In this document: piece by piece, positions 25,441 through 32,614 of the stretch
Layout: each line of letters starts with the position of its first letter
Position numbering within the stretch: the stretch's first letter is position 1
Position numbers and translations under genes: made by a program
Source of the DNA: Cloacimonetes bacterium UBA5210
GTDB taxonomy: Bacteria > Cloacimonadota > Cloacimonadia > Cloacimonadales > Cloacimonadaceae
Assembly: GCA_002412625.1 (NCBI GenBank)
Contig: DHVK01000030.1
Location: 6,674 to 70,673, forward strand
Direction: 5' to 3'
Length of the DNA: 64,000 nt
The notes under the pieces: generated by a model
Told to the model about the DNA's origin: nothing
The model's input: the letters and a program-made list of their open reading frames with translations, nothing else
Database searches by the model: none

Positions 25441-26153
25441 ATCGCTCTCCCTAAGTCTATTTCTGCTATATCCACATCCGGACATTGCTGGCAGATGGAT
25501 TCAATGATATACATCACCTTCATAGCTTTACGCAGGTTACCGCCACTGTTGAAGTCGATCTTCTCCACTAACTCAGGAGTGACATCCACCTCCATAACTT
25601 CACGGGCAACCATCTCGATGTCCTGCTTACTCAAGAACTGGAACTCATAGAAGTAGTTGCAGCGGTCGAAGTAGTGGGCATTGATCTGTGAGAGCTTGTC
25701 CCTGGCTCCCTGCATGCCGACTAATATCAGCACCGTCAGTGTCTCATCCACGATGTCCCGGATCGCTCCCAACAGCTTCTCATGCGAGAAGGCATAGTCG
25801 ATCTCATCGATTACGATCACTGTATCCTTGTGATCTTCCAAGATGTGCAGGATCAACTGCAGCAGGTTGTTTGCCGTTCCGATGGGGATCATGGCACCGA
25901 GCCGGAACTTGCGGTACAGAGCGCTTAAGAGCGCCACCATAAAGGCTTTGGGTGTGGTCGTGGATTCCAGGCGCAGGTAGATGTACCCTCGCTGAAATGC
26001 CATCCTTTGGGCATAAGTGGTCTTGCCGAGACCGGGTGCTCCATAGAGCATCCCCAGTCCCACCATCTCCATCTTGGGACGGTTGAGCAGGAAGCGGATG
26101 CATTCGTCTGCTTCCATTACGTTGTTGATCGGCACAAGTTTGTTCTGTTTCAA
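25437..26153 (-). CDS. MuB-like AAA+ ATPase (transposition target-DNA activator)
   Basis: 238 residues; TTG start 26153 with GGAGG upstream. Walker A LYGAPGLGKTTYAQRMAF, Walker B DTVIVIDEIDYAFSHE and sensor piece VLILVGMQGARDKLSQINAH are clear. MuB forms ATP-dependent filaments on target DNA, delivers it to the MuA transpososome and gives target immunity. It is shorter than Mu's B (312 residues), lacking the N-terminal HTH; the wHTH protein encoded next could supply DNA binding. It lies 11 bp after the transposase gene. Confidence 0.85.
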   Translation of the reverse strand: MKQNKLVPINNVMEADECIRFLLNRPKMEMVGLGMLYGAPGLGKTTYAQRMAFQRGYIYLRLESTTTPKAFMVALLSALYRKFRLGAMIPIGTANNLLQLILHILEDHKDTVIVIDEIDYAFSHEKLLGAIRDIVDETLTVLILVGMQGARDKLSQINAHYFDRCNYFYEFQFLSKQDIEMVAREVMEVDVTPELVEKIDFNSGGNLRKAMKVMYIIESICQQCPDVDIAEIDLGRAI

Positions 26154-26164
26154 GCTATCCTCCG

Positions 26165-28267
26165 TTATCTGATCCCAGCCCGCTTGAGCATCTCTTCAAA
26201 GCTCTTGGGCTTGACTTTGCCTGTTAGGTCACTGTTGACTGCGGTCTCCATTATCTCAGCATCCCGCTTGGGTACTATAGGTGTTACATCCGATTTGATC
26301 GGTTCAAGCTGCGGCAGCTTCTTCAGCATCTGCTTCTCCATCGCATTGATGGCTTCGTCTCGGCCCGGCTTGGGTGGCTCGATCATGGCAGGCTGCTTGA
26401 ACATGGGGTTTGCTTCTATTGCCTGCGCCTTACGCATGGGAAGCATCAGCCTGTCGACTACGATCTGCGTTTGTTTGACTATCGTCTTGGTACGTTGCTC
26501 AGTGCGCCGCTGCAGCTTCTTGATCTCCTTGTATTCCTTGTTTAGTTCTTTGAAGGAAGTGGGTTGATCTTCTGCGAGTTGGATCATCGGATGCTGGGTC
26601 CGGCGTAGTTCTGCCTGGCAGAGGAAGGTGTCTTTGGTATCATAGACCAGTATCCATCTGGCATCTCCCAGATCGTAGCGGATGATCACGTCTTTGCCGA
26701 TGTGGTTGGTTAGTTCTACGTTCCAGTACATCAGCTTACCGAGTAGGATGCCGTTATTGCGCAGATGCTTGCGTTCCGCACTCAGCATCATGAAGTTGAG
26801 CTTGCCGGGGACCACTATGCGGTCTTCCGGTAGCTTGGATGAGCTGAATACCTCCCAGGGCGTCTTGTTGTTCAGGCTCGAGTGAGATCGTTCTCCATAG
26901 ATATGCCTTACATAGTAGGCGATCATCTGCATCGTCTCTTCAATAGTGGGAGGATGCGCTTCAAAGAGCTTCTTTGACCACTTCTCGTTCCGCATCAGAG
27001 TGCAAGGCTTGTCATCGATGGATGCGCCTCTAAAGCTGGAGATAAACCGTTCAAACTGCTCCTGGAAGGTCTTGAAGAAGCGTTCAATCACCTTCGCCTT
27101 GGCATTGTAGCTCTTGGCGAATACGGCATTGATCCCCAGCCGGGGGAAGATACCACAGAGTTCAGTCTCCAGATCATGCTCTTCCCAGTTTTCGTGGAAC
27201 AGCTTACTCTTGAAAGCCTTGCCATTGTCGAGATAGACGATCTTGGGCAAGGCTCCCCAGTTGAGAAAGCCGTTTCGGAAGGCAACTTGGATATGATGGC
27301 TATCTTCAGTAAAGGCAAGTGAGGCTCCCACCGGATATCTGGATGCCCAGTCGAAGACCATGATCATAGTCATGCGTTGCGCTTTCCCGGTCTTGGGATT
27401 CATGATATCAAAGGCGAGAGTATGACCATCGGCTACCCAGACATCGCCCACATTGAGCAGGCTGGCATCCCTGATGATCGTCTTGACGATGCTCTCGGCC
27501 ACTGCCTTGCTGCCTTTCCGAGCCTGCACCCAGATAGCCTGGTTATTGGTAACCCAGTCATTGCACCATCTCCTCAGAGTCGGCTCACTGGCATTGGATT
27601 CCAGGATTCCCTTCCGGGCAGCATCTTTCAAGCTGCCTACCGCAGTTGAGATCTTGATGTTGTTGGGATTAAGCAGCAGGTTGAGCAGGTAGTTCTGTTC
27701 GATGAAGCTGACCTTGCGTCCCCGGCTTTGATTCTTGCTCTTATGCAGCAGACAGTACATATCGTGGTTATTACTCAGGTAGCGCTCCAGCCAGATGCGT
27801 AGCGAGCGTTCACTGCGTTTCCCCACCAGTTGGTATAGCTCCGGGATCAGGTTCTTGCTGTTGAAGTCTGCATTGATCTGCTGCCACTCTTCTACCCGGG
27901 ACTTGCATTGCTCCAGGCGATAAAGGACAGTAGAACAGAACTGACCATAGAGCCTGGCTTCGTTCTCATACTTATATGGTATATAGTCCGGAGGACTGAG
28001 ATCGATGTAATCATCATCCAGCCGTTCCTTGAAGTCGGGACCCTTGACCGGGATCGGTTTCTCGATACTGCTTTCAGTCTCCCATACGATAGTCTGCTTA
28101 TCGTTCTCGATGTCTGTCTCGTTATCTGCACCCGGCATCTCAGTCGGTATCACCATGGTTGTGGTTTGGGTAGTTGAAGCTGTTTCCGACTCCAGACTCG
28201 GCTTGCCCATAATGACGGTATTATAGAACTGGGCATATTCGGATGATGTTACGCTATAGAAGCTCAT
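26165..28267 (-). CDS. MuA-like DDE transposase
   Basis: 700 residues from ATG 28267 (GGGAGG just upstream; a start at 28285 is possible). The DDE triad is intact: Asp280 in VWVADGHTLAFD, Asp347 in KIVYLDNGKAFKSK and Glu395 in AKVIERFFKTFQ. The 67-residue spacing of the two Asp equals that of Mu. An HTH-like piece (NASEPTLRRWCNDWV) precedes the core; a Mu-type C-terminal beta domain (YERSHSSLNNKTPWEVFSS; DVIIRYDLGDARWILVYD) follows. The tail ends KPKSFEEMLKRAGIR, a likely MuB contact. It cuts the 3' phage ends and joins them to target DNA. The N-terminal end-binding domain may be the separate small gene upstream. Confidence 0.9.
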   Translation of the reverse strand: MSFYSVTSSEYAQFYNTVIMGKPSLESETASTTQTTTMVIPTEMPGADNETDIENDKQTIVWETESSIEKPIPVKGPDFKERLDDDYIDLSPPDYIPYKYENEARLYGQFCSTVLYRLEQCKSRVEEWQQINADFNSKNLIPELYQLVGKRSERSLRIWLERYLSNNHDMYCLLHKSKNQSRGRKVSFIEQNYLLNLLLNPNNIKISTAVGSLKDAARKGILESNASEPTLRRWCNDWVTNNQAIWVQARKGSKAVAESIVKTIIRDASLLNVGDVWVADGHTLAFDIMNPKTGKAQRMTMIMVFDWASRYPVGASLAFTEDSHHIQVAFRNGFLNWGALPKIVYLDNGKAFKSKLFHENWEEHDLETELCGIFPRLGINAVFAKSYNAKAKVIERFFKTFQEQFERFISSFRGASIDDKPCTLMRNEKWSKKLFEAHPPTIEETMQMIAYYVRHIYGERSHSSLNNKTPWEVFSSSKLPEDRIVVPGKLNFMMLSAERKHLRNNGILLGKLMYWNVELTNHIGKDVIIRYDLGDARWILVYDTKDTFLCQAELRRTQHPMIQLAEDQPTSFKELNKEYKEIKKLQRRTEQRTKTIVKQTQIVVDRLMLPMRKAQAIEANPMFKQPAMIEPPKPGRDEAINAMEKQMLKKLPQLEPIKSDVTPIVPKRDAEIMETAVNSDLTGKVKPKSFEEMLKRAGIR

Positions 28268-28595
28268 CTGATCCTCCCGGCTCATCCGTTACAGGGGCAT
28301 ACCCATAGATCAGGGCACTGACCACCTGCATGCCGTCGATCTCAATCTCGGCTTCTACAAACTCGCTCGGTGTGACAAGATTCATGTCACAGTGAGCAGT
28401 CTCCAGTTCATAGAGTTCCGGGTTCGTCAGCACGAAGCTCTTATTGACGCTCCGGCTCCCGGACTTCACAAACTGCTTATGCGTCTTCAACTGCATATCT
28501 GCTATGTAGCGCCAGACAGTCCTCTTGGAACAGCCCTTCAGTTCAGCCACCCGTTCTACGGTGAGCCAGACTGCTTTGATCTTTCTCTTGCTCAT
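28254..28595 (-). CDS. Small HTH protein upstream of MuA (possible detached end-binding domain)
   Basis: 113 residues from ATG 28595 (MSKRKIKAVWLTVERVAELK). It contains a helix-turn-helix WLTVERVAELKGCSKRTVWR YIADMQLKTHKQF and then SVNKSFVLTNPELYELET, resembling the N-terminal DNA-binding subdomain of MuA (wHTH, then a NANSLP-like piece). The end overlaps the transposase start by 14 bp. A longer reading to 28991 would translate the site array and is rejected. It may bind the phage ends or the operator array; it could equally be a Ner-like regulator. Confidence 0.55.
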   Translation of the reverse strand: MSKRKIKAVWLTVERVAELKGCSKRTVWRYIADMQLKTHKQFVKSGSRSVNKSFVLTNPELYELETAHCDMNLVTPSEFVEAEIEIDGMQVVSALIYGYAPVTDEPGGSDELL

Positions 28596-28633
28596 ACTCA
28601 ATCTCAATATATAGATGCCACTTTGAATCACCG

Positions 28634-28810
28634 TCGCTGTGACAAACCTGGCTCGTTTTGATGTCACACCGAGCAAATCTACCTTTGTCACACCGACGCT
28701 CGGTGTGACACGCTTCTTACTCATTCTGGTTAATAGACTTAACTGCTCTCGTCCCCGTTTGGGCTTCGGTGTGACACGTGTCACACCGAGTTTTTTGTCA
28801 CACCGTGACA
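28634..28810. repeat. Array of TGTCACACCGA sites (operator or transposase/enhancer sites)
   Basis: Within 177 bp the 11-mer TGTCACACCGA (or its complement TCGGTGTGACA) occurs exactly at 28662, 28686, 28700, 28766 and 28779, and with one mismatch at 28634 and 28796. Pairs 28686/28700 face each other with a 3-bp gap and 28766/28779 with a 2-bp gap, so each pair is a perfect palindrome of 25 and 24 bp. The 28796 site continues as TGTCAC-ACC-GTGACA. Two more exact copies lie at the left phage end (29928 and 29993). The array lies upstream of the early operon and is probably where a phage protein binds, like the Mu operator/enhancer. Confidence 0.75.
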
Positions 28811-28956
28811 TTTTATGCCCCCTTGCTTGCTGCTTGTAAGTGCTTGCTTTCATAAGCACCTCCCTTATTTGGTTAATGGTCTCTACGTTACTGCACTGCA
28901 ATAACTTGGGAAGTCCTTTCTGCAAAAAGAGGCACTTTAGTTTTTTCCTGAGCAGT

Positions 28957-28972
28957 GGCGGAATAATCCGCC
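28957..28972. promoter_or_regulatory. Palindrome in the early-region promoter area
   Basis: GGCGGA-ATAA-TCCGCC is a perfect 6-bp inverted repeat. It lies between the divergent repressor promoter (29000) and the early operon. It may be an operator of a Ner/Cro-like regulator. The rest of 28811-28956 and 28973-28999 shows no further gene. Confidence 0.4.
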
Positions 28973-28999
28973 GGGTAAACACGCTATGCAATTTTGTGC

Positions 29000-29062
29000 T
29001 TGACGTGAACCATCTGGGTATTTACATTGTTCACAGATGCACTATGATACCCATGTGGGTAT
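29000..29062 (+). promoter_or_regulatory. Repressor promoter(s) with TGGGTAT operators
   Basis: TTGACG (29000) N17 TACATT (29023-29028) and, overlapping, TTTACA (29021) N16 TATGAT (29043-29048) are two plausible promoters for the plus-strand repressor gene. ATACCCA-TG-TGGGTAT (29047-29062) is a perfect palindrome, and a further TGGGTAT half-site lies at 29015-29021 in the first spacer. These sites would allow autoregulation by the repressor. Confidence 0.6.
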
Positions 29063-29096
29063 TTGTCAACAGCAAATAGCGCCCTAAGGGGGATAA

Positions 29097-29828
29097 ATGG
29101 ACAACTCGACCATAGGTGGACGTATCCAAACCCTAATGAAATCAATGGGTTTGAAGCAATGGGAATTTGCCGAGAAATTCGGTGTTTCCAAGAACTCAGT
29201 CATCAGATACAAGACTGATGAGCGTGATCCGGATGCCGGATTTTTAAGGAAATTGGCAGATCAATACGTGAACATTAACTGGCTTTTGAAGGGTGAAGGA
29301 CCCATGCTGATCCCCGGCCCCTGGGAGCATGATTCGACCATCCAGCGTAACGACCGCTATCAGATCGTCAGTGGCAGGCAACTGCTAATTGATGAAAGGG
29401 GAGATACTTATATCCGTTCGTCAGTGTTCCCGATCTTGGCGGAAATTTCCGCCGGAACCCCCGCCGAAGTGATCGAAGATAAGGATAATCGCTTACAGGT
29501 TGAAATACCGAATACTTACATCCCGCAAGGTGCCCCCAACTACATGGCCTTCATGGTTCGAGGCAGCAGTATGAAGCCGCAGATCATGAATGACGATATA
29601 GTATTGATATATAAGACATCTGAGTGGGATAAGGTTGATAACCTGGTCTGTGCCGTGCGAGTCGATGGAGGCATCACTCTCAAACGTGTAAAGTTCGATC
29701 ATACAAAGAGAAGCCTGTTGCTGGAACCCATCAATATAGACTACCCGACTCTTATATTAGACCATGATCAGACCAGAGACGTTTACCTGCTCGGCACACT
29801 TGCTGTCCAGTTGCGAGTTTACGGATAG
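29097..29828 (+). CDS. Phage repressor, HTH plus LexA/CI-type S24 autoprotease
   Basis: 243 residues. N-terminal XRE-type HTH (MKSMGLKQWEFAEKFGVSKN SVIRYK), then a linker, and the S24 domain. The self-cleavage bond Ala119-Gly120 is in EISAGTP, catalytic Ser158 in VRGSSMKP and Lys196 in GGITLKR. All parts are intact, so the repressor should be inactivated by RecA-dependent autocleavage, making the prophage SOS-inducible. Mu's own repressor lacks this domain. GGGGGATAA precedes ATG 29097. It is transcribed away from the early operon and is the outermost gene at the left end. Confidence 0.88.
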   Translation: MDNSTIGGRIQTLMKSMGLKQWEFAEKFGVSKNSVIRYKTDERDPDAGFLRKLADQYVNINWLLKGEGPMLIPGPWEHDSTIQRNDRYQIVSGRQLLIDERGDTYIRSSVFPILAEISAGTPAEVIEDKDNRLQVEIPNTYIPQGAPNYMAFMVRGSSMKPQIMNDDIVLIYKTSEWDKVDNLVCAVRVDGGITLKRVKFDHTKRSLLLEPINIDYPTLILDHDQTRDVYLLGTLAVQLRVYG

Positions 29829-29863
29829 GGGCTAATTCACTGTAAAACAAGGATTTTCGAAAG

Positions 29864-30009
29864 CAGTCTAAAAACAGCGCAAATTTGCAGAAACGGTGAT
29901 CAGAAAACGTCCAAATACGTCCAAAGCTCGGTGTGACACAGTCTAAAACCAGTCCAACATAAGTCCCCACCAATCTAAGCCTTATCCCCCTTTGTCACAC
30001 CGACGCCCA
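29864..30009. mobile_element. Predicted left end of the Mu-like prophage
   Basis: The 307 bp between the repressor and arsR hold no gene. They contain two TGTCACACCGA sites (29928-29938 and 29993-30003, 65 bp apart), the duplicate CAGTCTAAAA(A/C)CAG (29864-29877 and 29939-29952) and ACGTCCAAA twice (29907, 29917). Read inward from 30009 the sequence is TGGGCGTCGGTGTGACAAAG, starting with TG as Mu ends do and with a binding site a few bases in. Mu carries several MuA sites at each end in this way. An alternative end is 30014. The exact boundary needs the other end, which is outside the window. Confidence 0.55.
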
Positions 30010-30078
30010 TTTGCAGTTTTGGGTGACTCTTTATAAAATAGCTGAGATAATAGCTTATAGCGCATAAGGAGAAAAAGC

Positions 30079-30122
30079 TTGACATCTGAGGGCACCAGTA
30101 ATATATGAACACATATTCACAT
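30079..30122 (+). promoter_or_regulatory. arsR-zntA promoter with ArsR/SmtB-type operator
   Basis: TTGACA (30079-30084), 17 bp, TATATG (30102-30107). Over the -10 lies ATATGAACACATATTCAC (30103-30120), an imperfect palindrome with TGAA/TTCA arms as in SmtB/CadC operators. The ArsR protein encoded next would sit here and be released by metal. Confidence 0.7.
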
Positions 30123-30135
30123 ACTGGAGTTCCAA

Positions 30136-30489
30136 ATGAGCGATAGATGCTTATGCAAACTAATATCACAAAGTGAGATAGACGAGATCAAAGCTGCCTT
30201 GCCCAATGCCGAAACTATCACCAGGCTCGCCGAGTTCTACAAAGTCTTTGGGGATCCCTCCCGGCTTACCTTGTTGCACTTTCTTAGCAAAGCCGAGCTT
30301 TGTGTGGCAGATCTGGCAGCGCTGGCGGGGATGGGACAATCCGCAGTATCGCATCAATTGAAGCTATTGCGCCTTAGTCGCCTGGTGAAATTTCGCAAGG
30401 AAGGCACCGTGGTCTATTATTCCCTAAACGATGCTCATATCCAAAGCTTGTTTGATGTGGCCTTGGAACATGTGATGGAAGAATCATGA
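30136..30489 (+). CDS. ArsR/SmtB-family metal-responsive repressor
   Basis: 117 residues. Winged HTH with recognition helix MGQSAVSHQLKLLRLSRLVK and wing FRKEGTVVYYSLND, preceded by RLTLLHFLSKAELCVADLAA. The ELCVADLA piece keeps one Cys of the ELCxCDLA metal box, and the N-terminus has DRCLCKLI (CxC), a CadC-like pair, so Cd, Pb or Zn sensing is plausible. It should repress itself and the ATPase gene, with which it overlaps by 4 bp (ATGA). Confidence 0.85.
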   Translation: MSDRCLCKLISQSEIDEIKAALPNAETITRLAEFYKVFGDPSRLTLLHFLSKAELCVADLAALAGMGQSAVSHQLKLLRLSRLVKFRKEGTVVYYSLNDAHIQSLFDVALEHVMEES

Positions 30490-32570
30490 TCATCAAGGAA
30501 TACGAGATCAAGAATCTGGATTGCGCGGGCTGCAGCGCCAAGATTGAAGGTGAAATCGCGAATCTGGCGGAAGTCAACAGTGTTAACCTGGATTTTTTCA
30601 ATAAACGCTTGATCGTGCAATATAACCAAGACGCCGAGAACGCTTTGGAGCGGCTGAACCAGATCGCTTCAGGAATCGAGCCAGGAGTGGCTATATTGAA
30701 CAAAGGTGACAAAATCGCAAAGCCCAAGAGCTTTTACGCCCAAGTGATCTATGCCGGGCTTGCGCTGTGGCTGATTGCAAAATTTGCCCCAATCTCCCCG
30801 GCTATGGTGCTATGGATGATGATTGCCGCCTACCTGATGGTGGCGGGAAGAGTATTGCACAGCGCGCTAAAAGAGGTATTCTCCAAACAACTATTGGCAG
30901 AGCATTTCCTGATGAGCATTGCCAGTTTGGGAGCAGTGTATCTGGGTGAATATACCGAGGCCATCGCAGTGATCGCCCTATACGAACTGGGGCAATATCT
31001 GGAAACCAAAGCCATCACCCGCAGTAGAAACACGATATCCGGAATGATGTCGCTAAGCCCGGAGCAAGCCCATGTGAAAAGCGCTGATGGCGTGGTGGAT
31101 CGCAAGCTGAATCTGGTAAATCCGGGAGATATTCTGGTTGTACACCCCGGTGAGCGTATTCCGCTGGACGGACGCATTGTGAAGGGCGAAAGCAGTTTGG
31201 ATACATCCAGTGTAAGCGGAGAATCCGCACCCCTGTCCGTAACGATTGGCGACGAGATCTTTGCCGGATGCTTGAACCAATCCGGGCTGCTGGAAATGGA
31301 AACCACCCAGAAAGAGGCTGACAGTATGGTGGCGCGCATTCTTGCGCTGATTGACAACGCTTCGGCCCGCAAATCCCGCCAGGAACGGTTCATCACGCGC
31401 TTTGCCCGGATTTACACTCCGGTAGTTGTAGCCTTGGCGATAATGGTGTTCGTGGTCCCGGTGCTTCTCGGTTATCCTGCCGCGGTTTGGTTCAAACGCG
31501 CGTTGGTTTTTTTGATCGTCAGTTGCCCCTGCGCACTGGTGATATCCATCCCGCTCACTTATTATATCGGCATCGGACTTGCAGCACGCAAGGGCATCAT
31601 CTTCAAAGGCAGCGTGTTTTTGGATGGCCTGAGGCAAACCTCGGTGATGGTCTTCGATAAAACCGGAACCATTACCACCGGCAAACTGAAGCTGGAGGAG
31701 TTGCACACGGCGCAAGGCAGAACCGAGGCTGAACTGCGTGAAGCTCTGGCGATCGCCGAAGCGGGATCCAAACACCCCTATGCTCTGGCGGTAAATGAAG
31801 TACTACGATTCAGCATTTCACCGGAACAGATCACGGATTACAAGGAAATCCCCGGCAAGGGAATCCGCATGAATTATGCCAATGTGGAGTATCTGGCAGG
31901 GTCCGAAAACTTCCTGAGAGAGGCCGGATTTACCGAGTTTGAGGATCCCGGAGACCGTAGCTGTGTGCATGTAGCCAAAAGCGGGGTCTATCTGGGCGCT
32001 GCCAGTTTCAGCGACGAGATCAAGCCCGGCATGCTCCACAGCCTGATAGAGCTGAGGAAACTGGGTGTGCAAAGCATGTATATGCTGTCCGGAGATAGAT
32101 GGGCAAAGGCCAAAGCCGTATCCACGGAACTGAATTTGGATGGTTTCAAAGCGGAGCTACTCCCCGCGGAAAAACTTGGCGCGCTGGAAGAGATAATGAC
32201 CACGAGCGGGGGCAAGACAGCCTTCATCGGTGATGGCATGAACGACGCGCCGGTATTGGCACGTGCTGACATCGGTATTGCGATGGGCGCGATTGGCGCG
32301 CAGGCATCCATCGACAGCGCGGATGTGGTGCTGCTGAATGACAAACCGGAGCAGATCGTGCATGCTTATCTGCTTTCCCGGGCGGTGAACCGTAAAGTGT
32401 GGCAAAATATCATCCTTGCCCTGGGAATCAAGATATTGGTGATGGTGCTGGGCGTAGCGGGCATCAGCGGGCTGTGGGAGGCAATAATCGCGGATGTGGG
32501 AGTGACGCTATTGGTCATATTCAACAGCCTTAGCCTCAGCCGGCTCAACAGCAGGCTTGACAAGAATTAA
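30486..32570 (+). CDS. zntA: P1B-type heavy-metal ATPase (Zn/Cd/Pb exporter, ZntA-like)
   Basis: 694 residues. N-terminal HMA domain with NLDCAGCSAKIEGEI; membrane CPC motif in VSCPCALVISIPLTYY; actuator SSVSGESAPLSV-type loop (SLDTSSVSGESAPLS); phosphorylation DKTGTITTGKL; hinge GDGMNDAPVLARADIGIAMG. The last helices read IADVGVTLLVIFNSLSLSR, which is typical of the Zn/Cd/Pb branch rather than copper. It pumps metal ions out across the inner membrane. It is coupled to arsR, which should induce it on metal excess. Confidence 0.9.
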   Translation: MIIKEYEIKNLDCAGCSAKIEGEIANLAEVNSVNLDFFNKRLIVQYNQDAENALERLNQIASGIEPGVAILNKGDKIAKPKSFYAQVIYAGLALWLIAKFAPISPAMVLWMMIAAYLMVAGRVLHSALKEVFSKQLLAEHFLMSIASLGAVYLGEYTEAIAVIALYELGQYLETKAITRSRNTISGMMSLSPEQAHVKSADGVVDRKLNLVNPGDILVVHPGERIPLDGRIVKGESSLDTSSVSGESAPLSVTIGDEIFAGCLNQSGLLEMETTQKEADSMVARILALIDNASARKSRQERFITRFARIYTPVVVALAIMVFVVPVLLGYPAAVWFKRALVFLIVSCPCALVISIPLTYYIGIGLAARKGIIFKGSVFLDGLRQTSVMVFDKTGTITTGKLKLEELHTAQGRTEAELREALAIAEAGSKHPYALAVNEVLRFSISPEQITDYKEIPGKGIRMNYANVEYLAGSENFLREAGFTEFEDPGDRSCVHVAKSGVYLGAASFSDEIKPGMLHSLIELRKLGVQSMYMLSGDRWAKAKAVSTELNLDGFKAELLPAEKLGALEEIMTTSGGKTAFIGDGMNDAPVLARADIGIAMGAIGAQASIDSADVVLLNDKPEQIVHAYLLSRAVNRKVWQNIILALGIKILVMVLGVAGISGLWEAIIADVGVTLLVIFNSLSLSRLNSRLDKN

Positions 32571-32614
32571 ACAAAAAACATTTTGGAAAGATAAAAGACT
32601 TTTCTGGAGAATAT

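Noticed and set aside
28596..28991. Extended N-terminus of the small HTH gene
   Set aside because: It would translate the TGTCACACCGA array (giving repeated VTP-type residues) and has no ribosome site; ATG 28595 is better.
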